A stretch of DNA of 64,000 nt from Ignavibacteriales bacterium (GTDB lineage: Bacteria > Bacteroidota > Ignavibacteria > Ignavibacteriales > Ignavibacteriaceae), in contig JADJHL010000003.1 of NCBI GenBank assembly GCA_016707585.1, forward strand, positions 186,001 to 250,000. The letters run 5' to 3'. The position numbers and the translations under genes were made by a program. This document shows, piece after piece, positions 1 to 8,756 of this stretch; position 1 is the first letter of the stretch; each line of letters starts with the position of its first letter. The notes beneath the pieces were generated by a model that saw only the letters and a list, made by a program, of their open reading frames with translations, did no database searches and was not told where the DNA came from.

Positions 1-369
1 GTAAGTAAATTTATTTTCAAGATTTACTGGTTCTGTGGTAGTATCAATTTCAGTTGAACCTGATTTGAATATAAATTCTTTTTGATAACCTGGCGTGTAT
101 CTTAAAGAAATAAAATGTTTACCAAATGTTTTTGCAGCAGTAACCTGGTAAAGATTGCTTGTAAAAGAAGGTTCTAGTTCACTGCCGTAAGTAAATGAAA
201 ATCCCCAATCTTTAATCACTGAATAGTTTGCTGGATTATATTCAAATGAGTTTAATGATGTAAACGATTCATTAGAAATTCCAATCAACCCATTTAAACT
301 AAATGCTGATTGTGCTGATATTGAAACCAGTGAAATCATATTAAAAATAATTATTAAATATTTAATCAA
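1..369 (-). CDS. Partial secreted, probable outer-membrane protein (N-terminal part)
   Basis: The reading frame is open from the window edge to 369, so only about the first 123 residues are present. Reading from a TTG codon at 369-367 gives MIKYLIIIFNMISLVSISAQS, a convincing signal peptide; an ATG ten codons later would cut that peptide short. The mature part is rich in aromatic, Asn and Ser residues in alternating patterns (for example NSFEYNPANYS) and looks like the start of an outer-membrane beta barrel, but I do not recognise the family. The TTG overlaps the TGA stop of the lipoprotein gene upstream (TTGA), which suggests translational coupling and a shared envelope function. Confidence 0.6.
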   Translation of the reverse strand, partial: MIKYLIIIFNMISLVSISAQSAFSLNGLIGISNESFTSLNSFEYNPANYSVIKDWGFSFTYGSELEPSFTSNLYQVTAAKTFGKHFISLRYTPGYQKEFIFKSGSTEIDTTTEPVNLENKFTY

Positions 370-1274
370 GGCCTATCAACGATTACTGTATGGATACTTT
401 GAGAAGTTACATAGATATCATTATTATTTCCAGCAACAAGCTTATCATACAATCTAACAAATGTTATAGCAATTTTATCAAATCTATTATCGGGAATATT
501 TTCTATCAGAGATTTTGGAATTACTATTCTACCATCATCTTTAGTTTTAACTTTGTAAAGAGGAAACACTTGCTGGTTCGATATTTTTACTCCTCCAATT
601 ATTACATAAAATTTATTAACCCATCCAGCATTCCAGGTTAACTCAGCTTTAAATTTATGATTATCATTTACAGAAATTAGTTTAACACTTCCAGTAACTT
701 CAGGTGGAGTTGCAATATCGAAACTAACAGGTGAGCCAATAAAAAATGGGTTAAATGAAAAATTTACTTGCGAGTTATAATTATATGTAAAAGGATCGCC
801 AAAAATTCTTCCATGTCTTTTGTAAAGTTCATATTTACTTCCGAGGACAGTATCAATTAAAATTCCTGCTTCTTTATACCTTATTCTGTAATCAGTCAAT
901 CTCGCTATAACGTTATCGAATCTTATTATTCCTGGAATTGGAGAAATTGTCTGATATCCTAAAAGTTTATTATCCGGTGAATAAAAAGGTTTGGTTCTAT
1001 CAAACAGAAAAGTTTGTGCAGAAGAAAAATTAGTTGTGAAATTATTGTATGTGATTTTTAATCCACTTACAGAAATTATGCTTGCATACTGGTTAACAAC
1101 TTCAGTAACTCCACTTGTATCATAACCGTTAGAATAGTATTCGTTATCAAGATTTTTCCCAAGAATTTCAAGATCAAAAGTTTCATCATCAACTAACTCT
1201 GTTGGGCCAGGTTTATCGCAGCTATAAAAAAATGTTGCAATAATTATTATTATGTATAAAAAATATTTTTTCAT
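366..1274 (-). CDS. Lipoprotein of unknown function
   Basis: The chosen start is the ATG at 1274, giving MKKYFLYIIIIIATFFYSCDK: a lysine start, a hydrophobic stretch and a lipobox with Cys19. An in-frame ATG at 1310 would add twelve polar residues before the signal peptide, and neither start has a strong Shine-Dalgarno. The mature part of about 280 residues is polar and beta-rich with no recognised domain. The stop overlaps the start of the next envelope gene, so the two are probably co-expressed. A long hairpin just upstream separates it from the lipoprotein gene at 1395. Function unknown; anchoring as a lipoprotein is well supported. Confidence 0.7.
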   Translation of the reverse strand: MKKYFLYIIIIIATFFYSCDKPGPTELVDDETFDLEILGKNLDNEYYSNGYDTSGVTEVVNQYASIISVSGLKITYNNFTTNFSSAQTFLFDRTKPFYSPDNKLLGYQTISPIPGIIRFDNVIARLTDYRIRYKEAGILIDTVLGSKYELYKRHGRIFGDPFTYNYNSQVNFSFNPFFIGSPVSFDIATPPEVTGSVKLISVNDNHKFKAELTWNAGWVNKFYVIIGGVKISNQQVFPLYKVKTKDDGRIVIPKSLIENIPDNRFDKIAITFVRLYDKLVAGNNNDIYVTSQSIHTVIVDRP

Positions 1275-1343
1275 TTGTTTGAACTTACAATTACTTATCA
1301 GTTTTTTCAATTATAATTACAATCATTTCAAATTATTTAAAAG

Positions 1344-1378
1344 TAAACAAACCCAATTTATGTAAAATTGGGTTTGTA
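1344..1378 (-). terminator. Terminator-like hairpin after the 1395-2375 lipoprotein gene
   Basis: A perfect 13-bp inverted repeat (1347-1359 with 1365-1377, ACAAACCCAATTT and its complement) encloses a 5-base loop. It lies between the stop of the lipoprotein gene at 1395 and the next gene on the same strand. On the minus strand it is followed by a broken T-rich tract (TTTACTTTT), so it is a likely but imperfect intrinsic terminator. Confidence 0.6.
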
Positions 1379-1394
1379 ACTTACTTTTCAGCAC

Positions 1395-2375
1395 TTAGAA
1401 CGGAAATAGTCTTAAGTAATATGGAATTCCCCAGGATTCCATTTCTACTGCTGTTTGATCATCATACACAACCTGTTTTGGCATTGCGTTTATAATTGCA
1501 TGATGAAATCCTAAAGAATGATTTGGTGTAAAAGTTCTCTCATATACTTTTTCATATATGTTACCATTTTGAGTTGATGAAACTAACTCAAATTGTTTTT
1601 TAACTCTATGCATACCATTTCTATCAGCTCCAAAAGTTAAAGTAACAAAATCAGAATCAGCATAGGCTGAGTTTAATTCAACTCTTAAAGTAACATCCTG
1701 GTTTAATAGAACTGTTGGTATGTGATTCCATCTCCACCAGTATCCCCAATTTCTTACTAAGTAATAATCGTTTGGAGAATTAATTACAAGTGTATCACCG
1801 TTTGGTAAAAATGCGGTCAGTTTGGTTATATCAATATTTGGGGATTGAGTTCCGCCTTCTGGTAAAGATATCGCAGCTATTCTCCAGTTCTTTAATCTGT
1901 TTGTAGTATTTGCGATTTTAATAAAAACGATATTTCGAGTTACTGTTGCACTAAATACTTTTTTAATTAAAGTATCTGGATTTGTTGCGTTAGGATCGTA
2001 TGAACCTTTAATAAAAAGTGTTCCATCAAATGTTTTTGTTAAAACACCGTAAGCTGTATCACCTTCAAAAGTAATATTTAGATTTCTGTTAACCAATTTC
2101 ATATGATGGCCAACCTTGAAAGGGTAGATATCTGTATTGGTTTTACCAAGAAACTCTGATTCACTACCTTCATCAAAATTTGGATCAAATGATGATAATG
2201 CTGAATCTTCATCTGCGATTTTTAATAATGCTGCTTCGTCAGTATCAGCTTCAGGTTGAATAGTTGATTCATCCTGGCAAGCGACGAAAAAACTTAGAAT
2301 ACCTAATATTAGCATAGGTAAAAAGAATCGCTTTACGAATCCTTCTGAGTTTTGGTTTTTGTTTGTTGCGATCAT
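1395..2375 (-). CDS. Lipoprotein of unknown function
   Basis: The 326-residue product begins with a polar stretch, then a hydrophobic segment ending FFVAC, so Cys33 is the likely lipidated residue. An excellent Shine-Dalgarno (AAAAGGAG, 7 bases before the ATG) fixes the start. The mature N-terminus is acidic and low in complexity (about residues 34-75). The rest is a compact region rich in beta-strand-like sequence, with an aromatic patch WGYWWRWNH near residue 210. I recognise no family. It has its own upstream region of about 250 bases and a downstream hairpin, so it is probably transcribed alone. The strong ribosome site suggests good expression. Confidence 0.7.
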   Translation of the reverse strand: MIATNKNQNSEGFVKRFFLPMLILGILSFFVACQDESTIQPEADTDEAALLKIADEDSALSSFDPNFDEGSESEFLGKTNTDIYPFKVGHHMKLVNRNLNITFEGDTAYGVLTKTFDGTLFIKGSYDPNATNPDTLIKKVFSATVTRNIVFIKIANTTNRLKNWRIAAISLPEGGTQSPNIDITKLTAFLPNGDTLVINSPNDYYLVRNWGYWWRWNHIPTVLLNQDVTLRVELNSAYADSDFVTLTFGADRNGMHRVKKQFELVSSTQNGNIYEKVYERTFTPNHSLGFHHAIINAMPKQVVYDDQTAVEMESWGIPYYLRLFPF

Positions 2376-2501
2376 TTTGTATCTCCTTTTAGATTTTTGT
2401 GAATTTTATTTTCAATTTCTGGCTTATACTTATAAAGAACTGTGCCACTACTTTTTTTAAGATGGAAGTTTTGAATACACTCATTATTTGAAGCTTTCAT
2501 G

Positions 2502-2540
2502 CAGATTGATTTGCATGGAAAAACAGATTATTTGCATGGA
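2502..2540. repeat. Pair of imperfect direct repeats upstream of the lipoprotein gene
   Basis: CAGATTGATTTGCATGGA (2502-2519) is nearly repeated as CAGATTATTTGCATGGA (2524-2540), one base shorter. The copies start 22 bases apart, about two helical turns, and lie 130-165 bases upstream of the lipoprotein start at 2375. This could be a pair of regulator binding sites; the function is not shown by sequence alone. Confidence 0.35.
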
Positions 2541-2632
2541 ATACAAATTTCAGGCAAACTAGATATGGCTTGTATGTTTGGTTTAGATTTTAATGCGGAT
2601 TTTAAGGACTATTAAGGTAAATGGTAATAAAG

Positions 2633-4516
2633 TTATAAACTATTTTTTAGATTTTCCAATTCCTCCCATCTATCATAAAGTTTTTTAACTTTAACTTTTG
2701 CTTCTATCAATTGATTATTTAATTCATTTGTTTTAGATGCATATTTTTCATAAAAATCAGAAGAGCTAAAGATATTTTCTATTCGATCAACTTCAGCTTC
2801 TGCAAGCAATATTTTATCCTCAATGTTATCCAGTTCTAATGAATCCTTATAACTCAGCTTTTTTGGTTTAGATTTTTCACGAGAATCTACTTTTATTGAT
2901 TTCTGTTTCAAATCATTAGTATCGTTAGCACGACTTTTTTTCTTTTCAATATAATAATTGTAGTCACCTTCGCTGTAGTAGATTTCATCATTTCCTTCAA
3001 ATGCTAAAATTCCATCACAGACACGATTGAGAAAATATCTATCGTGACTTACAACCAATGCACAACCATCAAAAGAAATTAATGCTTCTTCCAAAATTCT
3101 TAAAGTTGCAAGATCAAGATCATTTGTTGGTTCATCTAACATAAGAAAGTTGCCACCGTTGCACAGAATTTTGGCAAGTGTTAATCTGCTTTTTTCTCCG
3201 CCAGATAATCTTCCAACTAAAGTATTAATTCTATCATCAGTAAAAAGAAAACGTCTTAAATATGTCCAAACAGTTAAAGTATTTTTACCAAATTTAATAG
3301 TTTCGTTTCCTTCACCAATAGCATTAATAACTGTATCATTGTCATTTAATAAAATTCTTGCCTGATCTACATAATTAAACTGTGTCGTTTCACCGATTTC
3401 AATTTTACCAAAAGTAGGGGAGAGAGTGCCAAGTATTAGTTTTAGTAAAGTAGTTTTTCCTACTCCGTTCTGTCCAACAATTCCAATCTTTTTTCCGCCC
3501 TCAAACAAAAAATTAAAATGGTTAAAGAGTAATTTATCTCCCAGTTCAATTCCAACATCTTTAAATTCTAAAACTTTTTTGCCAAGTCTTTCAGGAGTTG
3601 GAATAATTAGATTTACGTCTAATTCAAGTTTAAAATCATCCTGTTCAGACACTTCATAAAAAGTATCAAGCCTGCTTTTAGCTTTTGTTCTTCTTGCTTT
3701 TGGTCCACGTCTAACCCAATCAAGTTCACGTCGCAAAAACATCTGGCGTTTTCGTTCTTCAACTTCTTTAATTGATTGTCGTTCAGATTTATTGATAAGA
3801 TAATCAGTATAATTTCCTTGATGAGAATAAAATGTACCGTTAGATAATTCAACAATTCTGTTTGCAATTCTATCAAGAAAATATCTATCGTGGGTAACAA
3901 AAATGCATGTTCCGGAATATTGTGATAAAAAATTCTCCAGCCATTCTATTGATTTTGTATCAAGATGATTTGTAGGTTCATCTAAAATCAATAAATCAGG
4001 TTTTGCAATTAATGCTCTGCAAAGTGCAACTCTTCTTTTTTCTCCACCAGAAAGGGAAGCTATATTTCGCTCGCTATTTGGTGCGTCTAAAGAGTCAATA
4101 AGCATATTAATTCTTTTCTCAAGATTCCAGGAATCGAGTTGTAATATTTTTTCTTCAAGAATATGTTTATTTGAAGAATCATAATCAGTGTTATCATATT
4201 CGTGAATAAGATTTAATTCTTTTTCTGCTCCATCAAGAATATTATCATAAACATTTTTAGATTCATCAAGTGTAAATTCCTGTGATAAAAATCCAATTAT
4301 TAAATCTTTTTTCTTTGCGATTTCTCCAGAATCTGCATTAAGTAAACCGGAAATAATTTTTAGAAAAGTAGATTTACCAGCACCATTTCTGCCAACCAAT
4401 CCAATACGATCACCTTCGTGAACACTTAATGAAGCTTTATCAAGGATAATTTGTTCACCAAAATGAACTTTGAGTTCGAGTGCTGATAATATAACTGGAG
4501 TTATGTTTACTGCCAT
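2633..4516 (-). CDS. ABC-F family ATPase (Uup-like)
   Basis: The 627-residue protein has two ABC ATPase domains and no membrane segments, which defines the ABC-F family of ribosome-associated ATPases. The first domain has Walker A GRNGAGKS at residues 42-49, signature LSGGEKRR and Walker B LLILDEPTNHLD. The second has GQNGVGKT near 345, LSGGEKSR and FLMLDEPTNDLD. A basic linker rich in Arg and Lys (LDWVRRGPKARRTKAKSR) joins them. The last 90 residues are charged and look like a coiled coil, as in Uup. Members act on stalled ribosomes or on branched DNA intermediates (Uup); resistance ABC-F proteins are an alternative but usually lack this tail. It is probably a single gene or the head of a short unit. 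Confidence 0.9.
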   Translation of the reverse strand: MAVNITPVILSALELKVHFGEQIILDKASLSVHEGDRIGLVGRNGAGKSTFLKIISGLLNADSGEIAKKKDLIIGFLSQEFTLDESKNVYDNILDGAEKELNLIHEYDNTDYDSSNKHILEEKILQLDSWNLEKRINMLIDSLDAPNSERNIASLSGGEKRRVALCRALIAKPDLLILDEPTNHLDTKSIEWLENFLSQYSGTCIFVTHDRYFLDRIANRIVELSNGTFYSHQGNYTDYLINKSERQSIKEVEERKRQMFLRRELDWVRRGPKARRTKAKSRLDTFYEVSEQDDFKLELDVNLIIPTPERLGKKVLEFKDVGIELGDKLLFNHFNFLFEGGKKIGIVGQNGVGKTTLLKLILGTLSPTFGKIEIGETTQFNYVDQARILLNDNDTVINAIGEGNETIKFGKNTLTVWTYLRRFLFTDDRINTLVGRLSGGEKSRLTLAKILCNGGNFLMLDEPTNDLDLATLRILEEALISFDGCALVVSHDRYFLNRVCDGILAFEGNDEIYYSEGDYNYYIEKKKSRANDTNDLKQKSIKVDSREKSKPKKLSYKDSLELDNIEDKILLAEAEVDRIENIFSSSDFYEKYASKTNELNNQLIEAKVKVKKLYDRWEELENLKNSL

Positions 4517-4557
4517 TTAATGTAATTACTTTTTTGTTTGATAAATTTGATCAGAAA

Positions 4558-5481
4558 TTATTTTATTAAAATATTTTTGCCGGGATGTTTTGTTCTGATC
4601 TTATAAAGTGAATTTGTTTCGACTTCAGTTAGATAAAGAGTCTGATAATCTTCGTCTCCAAACTCAAGATTTGTTGGTTTCGTTCCCGGAGTTTCTATTT
4701 TTTGTAAAAGTTCACCATTTGGAGAGTAAATGTATATCGCTTTACCGCCAAAGTGGGCAACAAAAAGATTTCCGTTAACATCAAATTCAATACCATCCGG
4801 ATCGCCGCCAGGAATTATTGCAAATACTTCTTTGTTAATTATTTTATTATCGCTTGTAATTTCATATCGTATAATTCTGTTAAAAACAGATTCACATACA
4901 TAAAGTTTTCTATCAATCGGCGAGATATTAATTCCATTTGGAAAGGCTAGACTATCATCAAGTAAAATAACTTCTTTTGTTTTCACATCAACAAAGAAGA
5001 TTTTGCCATCTAAAATATTCTTATCATAACTTTTGGGATCTGTAAAAAACAAATTACCTGATTCATCAAAAGTTAAATCGTTAGGTCGATTAAAATATTC
5101 TCCATTATATCCGTTTGCGTAAATTTCAATCTTTGCATTCTTATCTATTCTCAATATTCTTCCTTTACCATATTCGCAAACGTATAAGAAACCATCTTTG
5201 CCAATAGTTGTACCATTTGTTTTTTCAATTAACAAAGAATCATCATTCTTTGAAACAAAAGTATCGATCAAAACAGAATTGGATTTAACAATCCAACCAC
5301 CATAACAATTAGAAAGATAAATTGATGATTTACCATCATAAGCCGGACCTTCGGGAAAATTTAATCCACCAGTAACTTTAATCCATTTTTCAGTCGTATC
5401 TATAATTTGGGATTTTATTTGGTTACTGACAATTAATGCTGTAAATAGTATTGTTAAGCTGATTCTAAAATATTTATTCAT
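4558..5481 (-). CDS. Secreted SMP-30/gluconolactonase-like beta-propeller protein
   Basis: The 307-residue product starts with a signal peptide (MNKYFRISLTILFTALIVSN, cleavage probably after QIKSQ). The mature part carries repeated propeller-blade motifs typical of the SMP-30/gluconolactonase/LRE family, for example FPEGPAYDG, NRPNDLTFDESGNLFFTDP, FPNGINISPIDRKLYVCES and GDPDGIEFDVNGNLFVAH. Metal-ligand positions (E of PEGP, N of RPND, D of DPDG) are present. The family hydrolyses lactones or related esters with a divalent metal; the substrate cannot be predicted. It lies 41 bases upstream of the ABC-F gene on the same strand, and is divergent from the broken MetX-like gene. Confidence 0.8.
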   Translation of the reverse strand: MNKYFRISLTILFTALIVSNQIKSQIIDTTEKWIKVTGGLNFPEGPAYDGKSSIYLSNCYGGWIVKSNSVLIDTFVSKNDDSLLIEKTNGTTIGKDGFLYVCEYGKGRILRIDKNAKIEIYANGYNGEYFNRPNDLTFDESGNLFFTDPKSYDKNILDGKIFFVDVKTKEVILLDDSLAFPNGINISPIDRKLYVCESVFNRIIRYEITSDNKIINKEVFAIIPGGDPDGIEFDVNGNLFVAHFGGKAIYIYSPNGELLQKIETPGTKPTNLEFGDEDYQTLYLTEVETNSLYKIRTKHPGKNILIK

Positions 5482-5577
5482 ATAGTTTTCAAAATTCTTT
5501 GTAAATAACTTTCTTTATACTAATTCTAATTTATAAATTTTAGTTGAATAATCTTAAAGTTAATTAGTGATATAATT

Positions 5578-6599
5578 ATGAAAACAACCGTTTCGATACT
5601 ATTTGCAATTGTTATTCTTTATGCAACTACAAGTTTTTCACAATCAACTCAGTTATTTGCGGAGATTGGAAATTTAAAGCTTGTAAATGGAAGCAAAATT
5701 GAAAATTGTGTAATTGGTTACAGAACTTTTGGAAAGTTAAATAATGATTCATCAAATGCAATAATATTTCCAACCTGGTTTGAAGGAACAACAAATGAAG
5801 TTGGAAGATTGATTCAGAAGTATACTTTTTTAGATACTACAAAATATTTTATCATTGCTATAGATGCACTTGGAAATGGAGTTTCATCTTCACCTTCAAA
5901 CTATAATGTTTATAAAATAAAATCATTTCCGGAAATTACTATCCGTGATATGGTAAACTCACAATATGTTTTGTTACAAAATATTTTAAATTAAAACATT
6001 TATTTGCTGCTGTTGGCGGATCACTTGGAGGAATGCAAGTTTTTGAATGGTCAATTGCATATCCAGATTTTATTTCCAAAATAGTTTCTTATGTAAGCAC
6101 ACCAAAAGTAAGCATATATGATCGTTTATGGACAAGCACGCAATTAGACATTATTGAAAATGGCAAAAAGTATGGTGAGACCGAACAGGAAATCAGAAAA
6201 ACACTTGCAAAGTTAATGGCAGGTTTTGCACGAACTCCAGATTATATGATTGAAAAAATTAAAGAAGAAGAATTTGATAATTATCTAAATAGTTTTGATA
6301 AAGAATATTCAAATATCTTTACTCTTGATGATTATTATATTCAACTTAAGGCAATATATAATCACAATATCTATAAAGATTTTAATAACTCAATTGAAGA
6401 AACAGTTAAACATATAAAAGCAAAAATGTTTTTGATTATATCAGAAACTGATTTATTAGTTAATCCTACTGAACCCAAAAAATTTGCTGAACTATCAAAT
6501 AGCAAATTTCTATTACTAAAAAATAATTGTGGCCACTTAGCTGTTACTTGTGAAATGGATAAATGCAGGGAAGAGATTGCTAAATTCTTAAATGAATGA
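5578..6599 (+). pseudogene. MetX-like alpha/beta hydrolase, interrupted by a frameshift
   Basis: Two reading frames together make one secreted alpha/beta hydrolase of the homoserine O-acetyltransferase (MetX)-like family. The first (5578-5994) has a signal peptide ending TSFSQ and the family N-terminus (IGYRTFGKLN, FPTWFEGT, DALGNGVSSSPSN). It then stops at TAA 5992-5994. The second frame is open from about 5979 and restores KLKHLFAAVGGSLGG, with the nucleophile Ser at 6021-6023, then MQVFEWSIAYPD, the acid region ETDLLVNP and the His in NCGHLAVTCE. Losing one A from the AAAA run at 5978-5981 explains the break. With one base added back the protein would be about 340 residues and have a full triad. 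The signal peptide argues against a role in cytoplasmic methionine synthesis. Either a recent pseudogene or a sequencing error. Confidence 0.75.
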
Positions 6600-6641
6600 A
6601 AATATTTTTAGTTGTAAGCATTCAAATTATTCTAACAAAAT

Positions 6642-7106
6642 CTAAAGCGGCGTTTCCATTCTAGGATATTTGCCCAGTATTTTATTTAACCATCTATGAA
6701 AACTGTGAATCGATTTTACCGGTTCAACAAACATCATAATACATTCATTATGAACTAAATTCATCTTATGATTTTCACAAATATCAATCGCATTTTTTGA
6801 GTCGGAACCTAATTGCATCCAGATATTTTTAATACCTAAATCAAAAGCTTCCTGCACAATAATTTCAGTTTCTGCAGGCGGCACAACAGTAATTATTCCA
6901 TCAATATGATGTTCAATTCCAAACAATGAAGTATATAATTTTGTGTTGTTAGAAAATCCACCTTTGCGATTTACGCCAAAAACTGTGTAACCACGATCTT
7001 TAAGATGATTATAAACGGCTACACCAAAACCTTTTCCGGTTCTTGAAACTCCGATAACAGCAATATTTTTTAATCCGATAAACTTTTTAATTGAATCAGA
7101 TTTCAT
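6642..7106 (-). CDS. CoA-binding domain protein (YccU-like)
   Basis: The ATG at 7106 is chosen because GGAG lies 9-10 bases before it; a longer frame from 7136 has no such site. The roughly 154-residue protein is a single Rossmann-type CoA-binding domain with the nucleotide-binding loop AVIGVSRTGKGFG near the N-terminus, followed by GYTVFGVNRKG, then VVPPAETEIIVQEA and IWMQLGSDSKNA. This matches the small YccU/succinyl-CoA-synthetase-alpha-like family, whose role is unclear. It is divergent from purF and converges on the MetX-like pseudogene. Confidence 0.85.
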   Translation of the reverse strand: MKSDSIKKFIGLKNIAVIGVSRTGKGFGVAVYNHLKDRGYTVFGVNRKGGFSNNTKLYTSLFGIEHHIDGIITVVPPAETEIIVQEAFDLGIKNIWMQLGSDSKNAIDICENHKMNLVHNECIMMFVEPVKSIHSFHRWLNKILGKYPRMETPL

Positions 7107-7274
7107 AATAAAAAACTCCGATAATGTGTATACCAAAATTAAAGTAAAATTTGATAAATAATAATGCTTTTAATCGCACAAAAAGGTGATTCAAAATTAT
7201 TTCATATTTCATAAAATATCATCAATTACTTAACTTTGTCCGCAAATTATTTCAAACTAAAATTAAGATTAATA

Positions 7275-8756
7275 ATGAATTACGAAGAAGATAAACCGAT
7301 TTCATACTGTGGAATTTTTGGAATCTATGGATCTCAAACTGCATCAGCACAAGCATATTATGGATTGCATGCTTTACAACATCGTGGGCAAGAAGCAAGT
7401 GGAATTGTAACTCGATCTTTTAATGGAGATAATCGTGCTCATTTTAATATCATCAAAGGTGATGGTTTAGTTTCAGAAGTTTTTGCTGATCATGATTTAC
7501 TTACTGATCCACTTAAAGGTAATGCTGCAATTGGTCATAATCGATATTCCACAACCGGAGCTGCAAAATCAAGAAAAAATATTCAGCCGTTTATGGTTAA
7601 TTACAGACTTGGAAATCTTGCAATCGGACACAACGGAAATCTTACAAATGCAAAAGAACTAAGAGAAGAACTTGTAAATGAAGGTGCCATATTTCAAACG
7701 ACAAGCGATACAGAAGTTATACTTCACTTAATAGCCAGAAGTAAATTGGAAAATCAGGTTGATCAGATTATTGAAGCATTAAAAAAAATTCAAGGCGCTT
7801 ATTGTGTTGTTATACTAACGGATGATAAACTTATTGCTGCTCGCGATCCGCTGGGATTTAGACCTTTAGCAATAGGCAAATTAGATGATTCATTTTTAAT
7901 AGCTTCAGAAACTTGTGCATTTGATATACAAAATGCTGAGTTTATAAGAGAAGTTGAACCTGGCGAATTAATTGTAATTGATGATGAAGTGATTAAAACA
8001 AAAAATATAAAATCATATCACATCTACGAAAAATCCGAACAAAAAAAACATTGTGTGTTTGAGTACATTTATTTTTCACGTCCCGATAGTTTTATATTTG
8101 GACATAACGTTGATAAAATGCGCCGAAGATTGGGTAAGGAACTAGCTCGTAAACATCCTGTTACAGATCCTGATGGTGAAAGAGTTTATGTTATAAGTGT
8201 GCCTGATAGTTCCAATACAACTGCACTCGGCTATGCAAGACAATTGGAGAAACAGGGAATTGATGCTCGTTTAGAAATTGGTTTGATAAGAAGCCATTAT
8301 ATTGGTAGAACATTTATTCAACCTGGTCAATCAAATCGTGAAACCGGCGTTAGAATAAAATTTAATATTGTTAAAGGTGTTCTTGAAGGAAGAACAATTG
8401 TAGTTGTTGATGATTCAATTGTTCGAGGTACAACATCAAAACAGCTTGTACATTTATTAAAGGAAGCAAATCCTAAATCAATTCATTTAAGAATTTCATC
8501 ACCACCAATTATGCATCCTTGTTTTTATGGTATGGATTTTCCCAGCAGCCAGGAATTAATTGCATATCAAAAAAATGGGAACATAGAAGAGATAAAAAAT
8601 TATCTTGAAGTTGATAGCTTAGAATACTTAACTATCGATGAGCTGTTGGAAGCAGTTTCCGAAGCCGGTAAAGAAAATTTTTGCACAGCCTGTTTCTCAG
8701 GAAAATATCCAACAAATGTTGATATCAACTTCAAAAAGGAGATGTATGAAGTTTAA
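7275..8756 (+). CDS. purF: Amidophosphoribosyltransferase
   Basis: PurF catalyses the first step of purine synthesis, making phosphoribosylamine from PRPP and glutamine. The ATG at 7275 gives MNYEEDKPISYCGIFG: an 11-residue propeptide followed by the N-terminal nucleophile Cys, as in the Bacillus-type enzyme. The glutaminase domain shows HRGQEASG, GHNRYST and NGNLTN. The PRTase domain has the PRPP loop VVVDDSIVRGTT. Cys residues in KHCVFEYIYF, HPCFYG and FCTACF fit the [4Fe-4S] cluster of this class. It begins a plus-strand run in which the next gene starts inside its last codons. An in-frame TTG upstream (7236) was rejected because it would lengthen the propeptide beyond the usual size. Confidence 0.95.
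   Translation: MNYEEDKPISYCGIFGIYGSQTASAQAYYGLHALQHRGQEASGIVTRSFNGDNRAHFNIIKGDGLVSEVFADHDLLTDPLKGNAAIGHNRYSTTGAAKSRKNIQPFMVNYRLGNLAIGHNGNLTNAKELREELVNEGAIFQTTSDTEVILHLIARSKLENQVDQIIEALKKIQGAYCVVILTDDKLIAARDPLGFRPLAIGKLDDSFLIASETCAFDIQNAEFIREVEPGELIVIDDEVIKTKNIKSYHIYEKSEQKKHCVFEYIYFSRPDSFIFGHNVDKMRRRLGKELARKHPVTDPDGERVYVISVPDSSNTTALGYARQLEKQGIDARLEIGLIRSHYIGRTFIQPGQSNRETGVRIKFNIVKGVLEGRTIVVVDDSIVRGTTSKQLVHLLKEANPKSIHLRISSPPIMHPCFYGMDFPSSQELIAYQKNGNIEEIKNYLEVDSLEYLTIDELLEAVSEAGKENFCTACFSGKYPTNVDINFKKEMYEV

Noticed and set aside
7236..7274. Longer PurF start at TTG 7236
   Set aside because: It would give a 24-residue propeptide; the ATG at 7275 gives the usual 11-residue propeptide before the nucleophile Cys.
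8638..8745. Longer subtilase start inside purF
   Set aside because: The added residues are purF read in another frame; the ATG at 8746 has an excellent Shine-Dalgarno and begins a signal peptide.
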